From positions 29,017,315 through 29,081,314 of the forward strand of contig NC_133232.1 in the NCBI RefSeq assembly GCF_040436345.1: DNA of 64,000 nt. The letters run 5' to 3'. Shown piece by piece: positions 12,077 through 23,509 of the stretch (within the stretch, counting starts at the first letter, position 1; the number at the start of each line of letters is the position of its first letter). The position numbers and the translations under genes are program-made. Below the pieces are notes generated by a model. It was given only the letters and a program-made list of their open reading frames with translations. It had not been told where the DNA came from and ran no database searches. The stretch is from Pagrus major. Lineage: Eukaryota; Chordata; Actinopteri; Spariformes; Sparidae.

Positions 12077-15000
12077 TTATAAAGGGGATCCTTCCAGAGT
12101 CACTACTGAGCTGCCACCCAGCTTCTCTGCCAGGGTGTGCCGTTCTTTGAGGTCTTCCAAACCGTTCACCTGCCACTCGTGCTTAATACCTGAAACAAAC
12201 AAACAAGAGAACAAACTAGTTTCAGACAAGGACATAAATCTTATCGCTTTAAGTAAACAAGGTTTGGTCAATATATCCTCATCTAGTAGGACTTAATCCT
12301 TTATGAGCTAAACTTATGTTTAAAAGCAGTCGAATTTCTGCTTCTCTCAACCGAAACAAACAAAAAGCCCAAGTAGTGTGGGTTCATGGGAGCCGTCTTC
12401 ATTGTTACAGAACCATTTCTGATGAAAATGTCGGCAGGAAATGTCCTCGCTGTGATGCAATAAAAATATTTAATACATTTTGTCAATATTTTCAATTACC
12501 AGGATAATATCACGAATCACAATCTGGTTGGACGGGGCAGTAGCTGCAGAACTGAGCAACATTTGGTCTACCTCAATGTTTTTTGCACTGACGATGTTAA
12601 GAATAACGAACATTTAAAATAAACCAATAAACAATTCCCTGCTGTTTAACCTGATCATCTCAATCCATACTTAAATTAAAAAACAAAAACACTGTAGGCA
12701 TAAGGAGAGGAATAGTTATGCTGAAGTATTAGACTAGGGAAAGCAAGTTTAAGTTAAAGACTACGTTTATGATTTTTGAGCAGCGTTAAGCAGTGTTTTG
12801 TCCACACGGGGGCAGCAGAACAAACTCTTAACACATTGACACCATCATCACAAACAATTTCCTGTTTCCACATCCAGACATTACCAACATTAACACTCAT
12901 GTAGTCATGTTTCTGCCTTCCCCTCCAGCTCTGGTTTGGTGTCCAACAACTCCTGATGGATATATCATGGTCTTTAGCTGCTAAATGCCTCGCTATGTTC
13001 ACCAACTTGTTCCTTTTATTTTGATCTGCTGCTCGTTCAGGTAGCTGGCAGTGGGTTTTCTGCTGAAAACGTCGCTGAGTTGAGCCGCAGCAGCGATGAA
13101 TAGTCGAAGCTGCGGCCACCCCGAGGTAGTACTATGGGGATTGGGACAAGCGCGTCACAGTTTTAAGACGCACCTTAAAGCCGGTGGCCCAGTTGTGGTT
13201 GTAAAGTAAAACCCCAGCCGTGCGATGTAATAGGTAAACGCAATAGTCATCTGATTGATTAGTGCAGCTTTAAGTTGAGGTATGGATCGGCTGTGGTGAA
13301 GGCTGGGGTTTATGGTTAACATGTTCGCGCCTGCAGCTTTGTGATTCTCAAAACGTTTATCCATCAACAAAAACAAAACTATGTACACAGTTATTTACCT
13401 TCAAATTTCCTCTTGATAGCATCTTTTGAGCTGGCATAGATCATCTTGCTCTTCAAGGGGGCACTTTCTGGAGCCCTGCAAGCAGGTACAAAAATGATTA
13501 ACACCAAATGAAATCTTAATAATGGTCATTAACTCTTTAATGATAATTTCTGCCCACACCAGAAGATAAAGATCAGGTCCTCCTTCTTTGTTTCTTTGGT
13601 CTCATAGGTGGCGTCGTACAGGGCGTAGCGGCAGTCATCTGGGGGCAGCATGTTCACAAAGTGCGCGTATGGGTCCTGGACTTTGGTTCCCAAATCTCCC
13701 AGCAGGATCTCTTTGCCATCATCCAGAACAATGTTCTTGAGGTCCTTGCTCATGCAGAACAGAATGGCCTTCTTCCTCTTCTTCTTCTCATCCTCGTTCG
13801 CCTGAGCCTTACGCACCTTCATGTCATTGAAGACTGCGATAACTTCATCTGTGACTTTCACACCGGAGGCCTGTGGAGAGAACAATCTGTTAGTTTAGAG
13901 TTAAATGTATTTACAGTTTATTGCTGAACCCTCACTACAGGATAATTGGGCAGATTTTGGGTCTTTATTGGCCCCTCCTGACAACTGTGTGGGGAGAGGC
14001 TGGTCTGAACATCTGTCCAAATTATCCCGTAGTTTGACAGGTTTTACAGACATTATCTTAATGTTGGCGAAAACATGTTTGATTGCGCTCTCTTTCACAC
14101 TGCAGGATTTCAAGTCATAAATATGAAATAGTGAGCAGAAATCCACAGTAGCCAATGAGAGCAAGCTTGTGCAGAACGGAAACATGGCTGCCAACAGCAC
14201 GAATAGGACTTTTGTCTTCCACGCCAGATGGACAGTAGAAAAGGAGGACAAGCTTATGGAAGTATGGTAACGGTATGAAAAAAACGCAGTGCGCACACGC
14301 AAGTGCAACCAGCTGAAGACAACAGTCTGCCACCATGTTTGTTTTATTTATGAACTACAGTTCCTGAAATTGCCACTCTGACATTGTTTAGCATAACAAG
14401 TGTGTAGTCTTGTGTCTTGACTGTGTGAATTCTTATAATCAAAATATTAAAAATCAGTTACAGCCGCTATGTCTGTTTGTAAAATCAGTGAAGATTTGAT
14501 AATCCTCGAAGTGTGCACCAGGCATTACGCAGCAGCTGCAATTACTGCAATTATGCATTTCCTTAACAGATGATGTCACAGAAAAGGTTAATTCCTAACC
14601 TGCCATCCTGTTTTAAACTTAAATTGACACCAATGCTTTTAGTAAAAATACTGTACATCGTATTTATACCGTATGATAACAGAAAAACAAGGAATTTGAA
14701 TATGATGATTGGGCTCTGGTTAATGTATCACAAGCTCCCAGAGTATTAGTCTAGAAAAATAACAGACCAATTGACAAAAGTAGTAAGCTTTGTCTGAATG
14801 AGTCAACAGTTGCCATCGTCTGCAACAGGCCAAAAGTGACGACTTAACAGTAAGTATAGACATCATGAGGCTGAAGAAAGGCCTGAGAGGGCGACATGTG
14901 ACTATCACCATTACACAGCAGGAATGCTCCTTACGAGGCCGACTGATAAGGAGGATTGAAATGCGAAGGTGCGGCCGTGACAAGCTGTTCGCCACGGAGG

Positions 15001-18000
15001 TGGTAGAGGTGGAAGATTTCGGTTGTTTAATGCAAGCTTAAAATTATCTGTCAGAAGAGTCCATATCAAATCACTAAGAACAGCCTTTTAATGACATTTA
15101 TTATGCACGAGGTCAAACTGTAAGAAAACAAAAGGACAGAAATAAAATATGACGCCAGTGCCGTCTGTCCAAAGTTCACCTTGAATATGAATACTAAAGA
15201 AGCTCAGTTAAAAGGTGTGGCTAAGTTTTCATGGCATAAAAAAAAAAAAAATTATATAAGTTGTTTCTACAGAGGGATCAGCAGTGTGTCTATAACATAA
15301 AGGAGACCATGTGGGCGAGGGTGTGGTTAGGAATTAAGTGTTTCAGGGCAGGGTTGAGTCACAGACAATGGCGCTTCTGTCAAATACAGAACACTAGTCA
15401 CATCGTAGAGTCACAGCTCCTCCATAAACTCAATCAAGTCTTCTGACTGTGTTTAAGGCACTCCATCACAGGAAAATGTGATCTCAGGAGGAGATGGAAG
15501 AAAGCTGCCATCTACCAGCAATGTGTCAGTGGAAAAAAAAAAAAAAGACAATAAAAAGGAAATAATGGGGCAGGAAAGACGGAAAGGAGACTGCAAAACA
15601 GTACGGGCAGGAACTGTATGTTTGCACAAGGCGTTAAAGACCCGTATGAGATATCAGTGAATTTGAGTGTAATTATTAACCAGCAAACAACCTCGCTCAC
15701 TTCCTTTATCACAAGTCAATAAAATAATTGTACTTCATAATCTCATGCTCCTTGCAACTGTAGCAAAATTTCCAAAATATTTGCTGAGGTTTACAAATTT
15801 CTATACTTCTCAGCGTATGAGACACCACATGTCACATTTGTCTCACTGCATTATTAAAAATGGCTACAACCATATGCTTTGTGTCTCATTTTTCTGCAGA
15901 CATGACTTGCATGTGTAAAGTCAATAAAAAAAATGGTTGCTTCCACTTCCTCCTTTCCACTGCCTTGCCTCAGCCCTATTTGTCACCACATCGTTTTTTT
16001 CTGTTGCTTGTTTTGCTGGAGTAGCAAGCTTGTATCACCATGGTGATTACTGAGCTCCTACCTTATCTAATCTTACCCGTGGATACTTTTCTTTACAAAA
16101 AGGCAAGGTTCAAGTGACTCAACACAAATTTTAATTCCTCTACACGGGTAAGATTAGAGGCATATCGCAGGCTAATTTCACCTGCAAACACAGGCCTGAT
16201 GAGATTATATCTATAGATACGCTTTTAATATAGAAAACACTGCAAAGGGAAAGATTTTGTTGATGTCAGGTTGTTGCTGGTGCCGACTCAGCAATGAAAA
16301 GCCATAGACAACATAGCCAGACGTTAAAGGTGCACTATGTCATTTTGGCGAAGAAAGAGTTAAGGTTGCCAAAACAAACTAAATAAACAAACTCTTTGTT
16401 TGTTTCTCATGACTGAATATACAAACTGACCTTAAAAGGACAGCACGATTTCATCCTGTTTTTACTCTGTTTATGTTGTGGCGGACCCTGCCACCTTTCT
16501 AGCTTCAAACAGTGTTCTGGGGACAGCTTGTTTATTCAGTTATGGAAAACATTCTTCATACTTCATTAATATTGTAAATATTAAAAATCTTGAGTTTGAA
16601 TTTCTTCTCCAAAAACTACATGCCACTTTAACAAAAAACTGATTACTATATGAAGAATTGTATACACATACATAACACTATGAATTTATATTTGTGATGT
16701 AATGATGCAAAACCTATAACGCAGATTTCCGACACCAATATGCTTCTCTGAGGGTTTGATGACTATATATGAATAAATCGAGGCATTCATTAATTATTCC
16801 TTCTTGCTATTGTTTCGTTGTCTGGTGGCGCGACGGGCGTGCAGTGTGTATAAAAGGGCTGTACACTTTAATGCGCAACAAAAAAAAGATGCGCAGTGCC
16901 GACCGTGAAGATCCACAGACAGCGGCCCATTAGCTTCAGCTAACGGATCCAACACAGCCAACCTGTCGTTACATAATGATCACAATTCCGTCAAATAGTT
17001 GCTATATTCCGTATTGATACAAGGCAAAAAGTAATCATCCAGCAAATGTCAGTGAAATAAATCTAATTGCAGCTTCGTTACAATACAGCACCCCAGAAAA
17101 AAAATGGTCTTTGCACCAAATTCAGGGTGGGGCCATGAATGCAGCACACGCACATGTGAGCGCTAGCTTGCTATATAAGGAGAAGCTCGGCTCGGTCGGA
17201 TCCTTCGTTTGTCAATTCATTCATTTTTGTCACGACGCGACTCGGCCACAAACCTACAGAAACGTCGGTTCAGTATCACTGCGGGTGAAAAAGCGTCTCG
17301 CTTTGGGAGCACGTAGTCGACCAGCGTCTGAAAAAAAACACTGATAGCGACAGAGCCGCGAGCAGACAAAGAGCAGGAAAATCACAGCTAGCGTCGCCAT
17401 ACTGGGTGTCGCTGTCTGCCTGCGCCGCTAACGCAGCTAACGCAGCTAACAAGACCGCTAGCTGCTTCGCCCCGCGGCGCCTCTGCACCTGCCAGCGCCG
17501 CGTCGACGAGCAGGGGGAGAAATAACGGGAACACGATGCGGTGAAACACAAGAGCAGCACCCTGACCCCCGTGTGCGCGTTAACACACACACACACACAC
17601 ACACACACACGACAACATGTACACTTTTTTGTGTGTGTGTGTCGGTAAAAACACGGAGAATCGGACGAAATGGCGCCACTTGTGCGGAACCGTTACGCCC
17701 GTTAGCTCTTCAGTGATCGCAGCCTGGTGAAAACTAAGACAGGAAACACTCGCTGGTTTAATAAATGTAAAAAAAAAAATAAAAATAAAAAATGTATGAA
17801 AGCTTTGTTAGCTGTCCAGCAGAGGAAGCTTTCCTAGCACCGGCGCTAGCAGCGGCTCCTGCGGCACAGCACCGGCTCACTACGTTTCATGCTAAAACTA
17901 ACACGATCATCTATTAAAATAAAACACATAAATCGACCTGAAACCAAGTCTGTGAAAGACAGTCAGACCAGGAAGAAAGGACAAAGTGTGAATGTTGCAC

Positions 18001-18007
18001 CTACCAT
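12077..18007 (-). CDS. cfl1: Cofilin (CFL1-like), actin-severing ADF/cofilin protein
   Basis: Four coding exons join to 168 codons (167 residues): 18005-18007 (the ATG alone), 13560-13870, 13399-13475 and 12077-12189, all with GT-AG borders. The protein is one ADF-homology domain. It begins [11 protein letters not shown] with the regulatory Ser3 that LIM kinases phosphorylate in the family. It has a KKKRKK nuclear-localisation stretch at 30-35, the signature [20 protein letters not shown], and the actin-binding helix [21 protein letters not shown] first exon that ends right after the start codon is the usual cofilin layout. The C-terminus [13 protein letters not shown] is nearer CFL1 than CFL2, but [11 protein letters not shown] is shared with CFL2 and fish cfl1, so paralogue naming is less sure than family. 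It binds and severs actin filaments in the cytoplasm and carries actin into the nucleus. Intron 1 (4.1 kb) contains a MITE and a CpG-rich segment. Confidence 0.92.
16067..16157. repeat. Exact 15-bp inverted repeat with 61-bp loop
   Basis: CTAATCTTACCCGTG at 16067-16081 is matched exactly by its reverse complement CACGGGTAAGATTAG at 16143-16157. It lies in cofilin intron 1. The arms could be the ends of a very small MITE or could form a stem in RNA. There is no coding content. Confidence 0.75.
16324..16631 (-). mobile_element. MITE family A, copy 2
   Basis: Reverse-oriented copy in cofilin intron 1. It begins TTAAAGGTGCACTATGTCAT and ends AACTACATGCCACTTTAA, with the family core read here as GGCGGACCCTGCCACCTTTC. 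The terminal inverted repeats are recognisable at both ends. No reading frame of note. Confidence 0.75.
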
Positions 18008-18060
18008 GGCTGCAGCTCTGGATAGGTCAGCGTCTGGGAGAAATTGAATGGACTGTGATG
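17150..18060. promoter_or_regulatory. CpG-rich block around cofilin exon 1
   Basis: GC content and CpG frequency rise sharply from about 17160 to 18200, covering the start of cofilin intron 1 and the initiator-codon exon. It includes CTATATAAGG at 17171-17180, which is one base off the CArG consensus and could equally be a TATA-like element. A CA run (17583-17610) and a GT run (17631-17642) about 20 bases apart could pair. This is probably the main cofilin promoter region, but no start site can be read. Confidence 0.45.
17583..17610. repeat. (CA)n microsatellite
   Basis: Fourteen AC dinucleotides in the CpG-rich part of cofilin intron 1, followed at 17631-17642 by a GT run in the complementary sense. 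Confidence 0.9.
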
Positions 18061-18814
18061 ATGAATTGTGGCTCTCGCTCACACACTAGATACACAGCGT
18101 GAACGCGCCTATAAGCGCGCGCCTGTCGAGCTGCGTGCACGAGCGGGAGCGCATGTCTATTACCCGCGGCAGCCCGGCTGCGTTATTTGTTGTCTGTTTA
18201 CTATTGACCTATTTATTTTATCGCGTGTGACAAAGCAACGAGAGCCGCGAATCACATCAGATTATTGATCTGCTTCAGTTAAATATCGTATTTACACAAA
18301 TTAAACACGTAACACAACAATAAATTAAAAAAAACTATTGTTCGTGGTGCATTTTAACAGATTATTCACCAGTGTTTTTAAACGTGACACGTTTGAGGGG
18401 AACACTATATCACCTCTTAATTATTTATATATATATATTCATTTTCTCCCTGTGATATTGGCTGCTTAAAATAATTATCTTATGTCATTTTGGCGGTGGC
18501 GGCCAGTAAGCGTAAACGAATCAAACACACCGACTCGGTGGCGGAGAGCATTATGGGAGTATGTGTTTATGTAGCGTTTCAACAGATCTGCAATTCTCTG
18601 GCGATGTACTAAATAATATTTTTTTTAATGATATTTAATCGTGTTCAGTTAGTACTAGATGTACAGTTGAAGATTACGATTACAGACGTGAGCTAACCGG
18701 TTGATGCTCTGCAGCTAAACCTGTGTTTTATTCCTTTATTGTTTTTATGGTACCTTATTTATTTTATTTTTTTTTGAAGACGTGTCTGTGGCCATTATCG
18801 TGACCAGCGCTGTA

Positions 18815-18871
18815 ATGTCGGAGCCGGCTTCAGAGATGGACTATCACACTAATGGCGTGATGGGTGATTAA
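18815..18871 (+). other. Small open frame in GC-rich upstream block, uncertain
   Basis: An ATG opens an 18-residue frame reading MSEPASEMDYHTNGVMGD before TAA. It follows a T-rich tract ending GAAG that could be a splice acceptor, and ATGG before GTGATT near its end could be a donor. It might be the first coding piece of a divergent transcript starting near 18.5 kb, a short upstream frame, or chance. I do not recognise the peptide and found no following exon. Confidence 0.15.
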
Positions 18872-18956
18872 TAATTAATAAACTGTTGCGGTGCTGTTTT
18901 TTAAACGACATTCAGCAGTCGGTCGATAGCGAAGCGGTTTTCAGGATGGAGGTAGA

Positions 18957-19044
18957 CTCTCCTCCTCCCTCCTCCTCCCTCCTCCTCTCCCCTCTCCTCT
19001 CCTCACTCTCCCCCCCTCCCCTCCCCTCCCCTCCCCTCCCCTCC
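18957..19044 (+). repeat. Long polypyrimidine (CCTCC / CCCCT) tract
   Basis: About 88 bases are almost pure C and T on this strand, with one A near 19005. They pass from CCTCCTCCCT units to repeated CTCCC units. Such homopyrimidine runs can form triplex (H-DNA) and block polymerases. It sits between the cofilin start and a pair of CArG boxes. Confidence 0.9.
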
Positions 19045-19068
19045 GCGCGATTTTGGTTGGACTCACTT

Positions 19069-19078
19069 CCAAATATGG
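19069..19078. promoter_or_regulatory. Perfect CArG box (SRF site), distal of pair
   Basis: CCAAATATGG fits CC(A/T)6GG exactly. It lies about 1.06 kb upstream of the cofilin start codon and 91 bases from a second perfect match. Cofilin and actin genes are known SRF/MRTF targets in mammals; the assignment to cfl1 here is inference. Confidence 0.6.
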
Positions 19079-19159
19079 AAGCGAACAGTGAGCGGCGGCG
19101 GTCAGTGTGCACGCGCCTCGCTCACGGCATGAGGAGGGGCGGGGCCGCGACGCTGATCA

Positions 19160-19169
19160 CCATATAAGG
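19160..19169. promoter_or_regulatory. Perfect CArG box (SRF site), second of pair
   Basis: CCATATAAGG is an exact CArG match within a GC-rich context (GGGGCGGGGCC lies just before it). It could also serve as a TATA-like element for a plus-strand start around 19190. The spacing to the box at 19069 suits paired SRF sites. Confidence 0.6.
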
Positions 19170-19231
19170 AAACAAGGGACACGAAACTCGCTGTAGCAGA
19201 TTTTTTGTACACGGCATCTCGTGGAGGGGAG

Positions 19232-19287
19232 ACACACACACACACACACACACACACAAGCGCACACAAAGAGAGAGAGAGAGAGAG
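19232..19287. repeat. (CA)n followed by (GA)n microsatellites
   Basis: A CA run from 19232 to about 19259, then a GA run from about 19270 to 19287. The reverse frames give cysteine/valine and leucine/serine runs that are artefacts. Confidence 0.9.
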
Positions 19288-19752
19288 GCGGAAGATGAGG
19301 GACGGACGACGATGACACAACAAGCGCGGGGATGAATACACACATTTCTCCGGAGAATAAAATGATGCTACGCGCTGCTACAGTATCGCAGCTGAGGTTC
19401 ATTCATGCTGTGGCACCGCTGCCTGTCTTGTTGTGGGACATGCACGGCGCTGCAGTTGTAAACACATCAGTAAAATATGACCCACATTCATTATGCGGTG
19501 TGACAGCCAATAAAACCTATTCTATCAAATACACATGAACTCATGTGTTGCCAGTAGATGACCTTAGCTGACAATATTTTCACATTACGCACCAGCTTTT
19601 TGTCAATACTGCACATCACAAAAAGTGGTTTCACTCATCCTACAGTAAATACTATACATTATTACATGTTATATAATGGTTCAGTGTTTGTATTGCACAT
19701 AGTAGATCACTGGATATACATTTACTCACAGTGTAGCCTACATATCATTACA

Positions 19753-20028
19753 TTAAAGGGACGCTGTGTAGTTTTGGAGAAGAAATTCAAACTCAGAATT
19801 TTATTATTTACAATATTAATGAGGTAATAGTACTCAAAAAACTTAATTGAATAAACAAGCTGTTCTCAGAGGAAAATAAGTTTGAAGCTAGAAAGGTGGC
19901 AGGGTCCGCCAAATCAATCGACTTGATTGTTTATCCAGTTTGTTTAGGCATATAAAAAAAAAAATCAGTCAATTATCGTTCTCCTCTGATGAATATTTCT
20001 TCCCCAAAACTACATAGTGCACCTTTAA
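19753..20028 (+). mobile_element. MITE family A, copy 3
   Basis: Best-kept ends of the family in this window: TTAAAGGGACGCTGTGTAGT at the left and ACTACATAGTGCACCTTTAA at the right are near-complementary terminal inverted repeats. The core GAAAGGTGGCAGGGTCCGCC is present. 276 bases, noncoding. Confidence 0.8.
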
Positions 20029-21823
20029 ATCACCCACAAAAACAAAGTTTACTAAATAAATTTACAAACACACTCAAATAAATACATCTACCTCACATAT
20101 TGTTTGGGTATAATGAAAACCATTAATTTGTGAGTTTTAGTTTACTTAGGTATAAAAAACCTCTCTCTTCTTCTCTCTCTTTGTTTAAATATGTAGGAAT
20201 TTTGGTTTAAAGGAGACATATAGAGAGCCGAAGTCACGCCGCTGCCAGTGGAGCCCATGGGCCCTTATTCTGGAAAAAATATGTATGGTAGTGAGAGAGA
20301 CAAATCATTTTCCTATTTGAATTGTGATGAATCAAACATATGATGTTTGTGAATTAAACACGTCACCAACAGCAACATGGTGGCCAACTCAAGAGATTAC
20401 TTGGCTTAAATGACAGCTAGCTAGCTAGATATTTAGTAACCGTTAATTGTTCATTTTGTACAATAATTAATGTTTATTATAATCAGTATTTACTTTGCTC
20501 CTGCTCCTTTGCGACAGGTATTCTGTGCAATGCGGTGAAAGAAAATGTTGTGGCTGCACAATTACATGAAATGGAAATGTAAGAGATAGACCTGAAAAGG
20601 TTTCATCCCTGTAGGATCTTTTTAGATAAAGAACAGTTGAAAGAAAAGATCAGAGAGGCGCATCAACAGTTTCAAGCTCCGTTTATTCTTTACAAAACCG
20701 CATTTCTCAAGTCAAGACCACCATAGCCCTGCAGGAGATGATTACATTAGCCGCTACTACAATATTGCATGCATTTATTCACTTTTGGAATGAGCTGTGT
20801 GCAAAAAGCACCAAAGAGGAGGGGAAGTGCAAAAGAGCTTGTAAAACATCTCAGAGTTTCCTCCTCTTGTGGAAAGAGACAAACATGGAATGTGCAAAAA
20901 GATGGTCAAAAATCATGGATCGAGTCTCTCATCCTCCATATTTCCACAATTCTTTTGTGGCCCTGTGATCTGATGACTTATACCTACAGTCTGATGTAAT
21001 CACTGTGAGATTAAAGCACCGTTAACCAGCGTTTAGTGTCTCCAATCTGCATTTATTTACCTGGTTTATTTGAAGTGCACAATGCAAAATCAGCACAGAC
21101 TACAGGATCCTACTTGTCCTCTCAGGTCATACAGTCTTGTGACATTGAAAAGCCCTATTTTATGACACTAAATTGTTACCATCCCTCCTCTCCAATCCCA
21201 ACGTTTCCCAAAAGAATCTGCGTTTGATCATATTTCGAGATGTAGGGCATGGTTGCAAATAATCAGTCCTCTAATCCAATGCCTGATTCATTCTGAGTTG
21301 GCCTGAGAAGCCCCGCTTGGCCCAACGGAGGGAAACTAAACCCTAATAAATCCACTGTGTAGTACACCTTTTTATATTCCTCTATGACTTATTTTTGAAA
21401 GACACATCCGATTGGTTAAATGATTGAAAGCAAGTGAGGATGTAAGAACCAAGTCAGCTTAAACTCTTTCCTTTAATGTAATCTGGTTTCATTATGCAGT
21501 ATGTTATGCAAACGTTACATGAAGTCATTTGAAGCAAAGCTCTGACCCAAACATGCAATAGTTTCAAGATGGATTGATAGCCATGTATAGGGATTATTTT
21601 ACCAAAAAGTAAAAGTTTTCTTATGCGAATACTTAACTGTGAAATAGTTAAAATATCGCATTTGGCTGCAGCCAGATCACCATGTTAACTTATAAATTGC
21701 ATCACAGTGAAGTGTCACGGTGTTTTCACACAGTGGAGCTGATAACACAGGCTACAAGTGGTCCCTAAGGCATTACGTCAGGAGATCATTTCTGAGGTGC
21801 AAACATACCAACATGACTACACA
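20029..21823. other. Intergenic stretch, no gene recognised
   Basis: AT-rich sequence with only short frames that lack domains. The two overlapping plus-strand frames at 20738-20999 give different, unrelated peptides and have no splice context. Nothing else was identified. Confidence 0.5.
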
Positions 21824-22325
21824 TTCAAGGGTAACTCCGCCAATGTTACACATTGAAGTGTGTTTACAGGTCTTGTGGAGTACTACTGCATGTGTGAAAA
21901 AAGATGTATAAAGCCTTTTGTGGCTCCAGAAGAAGCTGCATGTAATCTGAACTGTCTCCAGTGATGTCACTCGGTTGCATTGTGGGTAATGTAGGCACCA
22001 GGCTTTGAAAAAGAAAGAAGAATGAGTGGAATAAAAAAGATGATGTCTCTGGTTCTGCTGTATCGATTTCCATCGACTGTCCACAATGAGCCAGTCAACA
22101 GTGTTATAAGACTGCAATGTAGGACCAGCGGACTGCTTTTCAAAACCTGACGTCTACAATACCCACAATGCAACGTAGCCACTGAGTGACCTTAATCAAG
22201 GAAATCTATCAGAATCCATGCAGCTTCCTCTGGAGCAACAAAAGGCTTTGTACTACTTTTTTCCCACATGTGCAGAAGTACTCTCCAAGACCTGTAAACT
22301 CACTTGAATGTTTACCCTTCAAGGA
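21824..22325. mobile_element. Long inverted-repeat element (about 190-bp arms)
   Basis: The left arm runs from CAAGGGTAACTCCGCC through GTTTACAGGTCTTGTGGAGT, GCTCCAGAAGAAGCTGCATG and TTGCATTGTGGGTAATGTAG. The right arm carries the same blocks in reverse order and complement: CTACAATACCCACAATGCAA, CATGCAGCTTCCTCTGGAGC, CTCCAAGACCTGTAAACTC and CCCTTCAAG. The arms are diverged, so the insertion is not recent. There is no coding capacity. It is a fold-back MITE or two head-to-head copies of one repeat. Confidence 0.75.
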
Positions 22326-23509
22326 TTTTTGACAACCACCACATTTGATCAGAATCTCTTCAAGTGCTGCAATCTTTGAAAAAACAATATAATAAGCAGT
22401 AGAAACCTGCATGCTTTTCTGGTCTATTTAAACATCCTGCTTGTTATTGGTTTCATGTATATTTAACAGTTTTTGTCTGAATTATGTAATTGTAGACACT
22501 GATCTGTAAAATTTTGAAGGAATAAAGCTCTGCTGTTTATATCGCAGATGACACTTCAGCTTATATTTTACTGAGGTTTGAAATGATAATAGTACAAGGT
22601 CAAAGTATATTTCAAATATTTAAAGCTAACTCTTTGGCTGACTGGTCGCTTGTTTTGTTATATTGGCAATTTAACACCTTTGAGTATTCCGAGAACATCT
22701 TATCTTTGGAGTTGGAAAGTTTTGCACATCATGAGTTCCTATATATATTTTCACTGGAAGAGTCTAGTATGCAGTATCAAAATATACAAAGTGTAACACA
22801 TTTCCATCAAGGAATAAACTGCAAAGCACTTGAGATTCTCGTTACGTGCAGCTACTAAAACCTACTGTGCTGTATAGAAAGTGCGTATCCTCTTTTCTTT
22901 CCAGAGTAGTGACAGCTCACCAGTCTAGAAAAGCTACTTTATATCAAATATGAAGCAAATCGACAAACACAATGGAATGTTTTTAAGGCCACAAAGTAAA
23001 AAAAAATATAGCCACAAAGATGTATAAATGTATGAGCTTTAAAGCCAGCTTTTTAAAATAGGTAATTATTTAAAGATATACTGCAGAAGCTGTTTGAAAA
23101 GCACCCTGACTACCCCTGTCTGAACAATGTACAGCTGAGTGAGACGCACTCAGCTGAAATAGAACATTTAAGTGTTTTAGAAGTTTTAAGGTAAACATCG
23201 ATTCGTCTATTCAGACCAATTGTAAACTTGTAAAATACCGGCAGTGTCAATTTAAGACATAATGTATCGATAAGAGGGAGTGTGATGGTTTCACTCCAGT
23301 CACCTTTATATGAGCCTGGACTTTAGCAGGCAGAGTAACGTGCATAATAAAGATGCTGGTGTGTTGGCATCATATTTCTAACCTTGTGCCAATGTGTTTA
23401 GCTGCATGTTTGTTCTAGTGGGTGGCATGATAAGGCTTTAGTGCTTGAATGTGTGCTTGTGTTGTGTGCTGGTTGCATTGCATCAAGATTATGAGGGTTC
23501 AGAGGTCCT
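22326..23509 (-). other. Probable 3' UTR of atl3 and intergenic DNA
   Basis: The sequence lies beyond the atl3 stop codon (23510-23512) and has no other gene. I found no AATAAA on the minus strand in this stretch, so the transcript end is unknown. It may use a variant signal or extend further left. Confidence 0.35.

Noticed and set aside
17171-17180. CTATATAAGG as a third CArG box of cofilin
   Set aside because: One base off the consensus and equally a TATA-like element, so it is mentioned only in context.
18886-19167. Plus-strand frame rich in Ser/Pro/Leu near 19 kb
   Set aside because: Most of it translates the polypyrimidine tract. The minus frame gives an equally open Arg/Glu/Gly repeat, so neither is credible.
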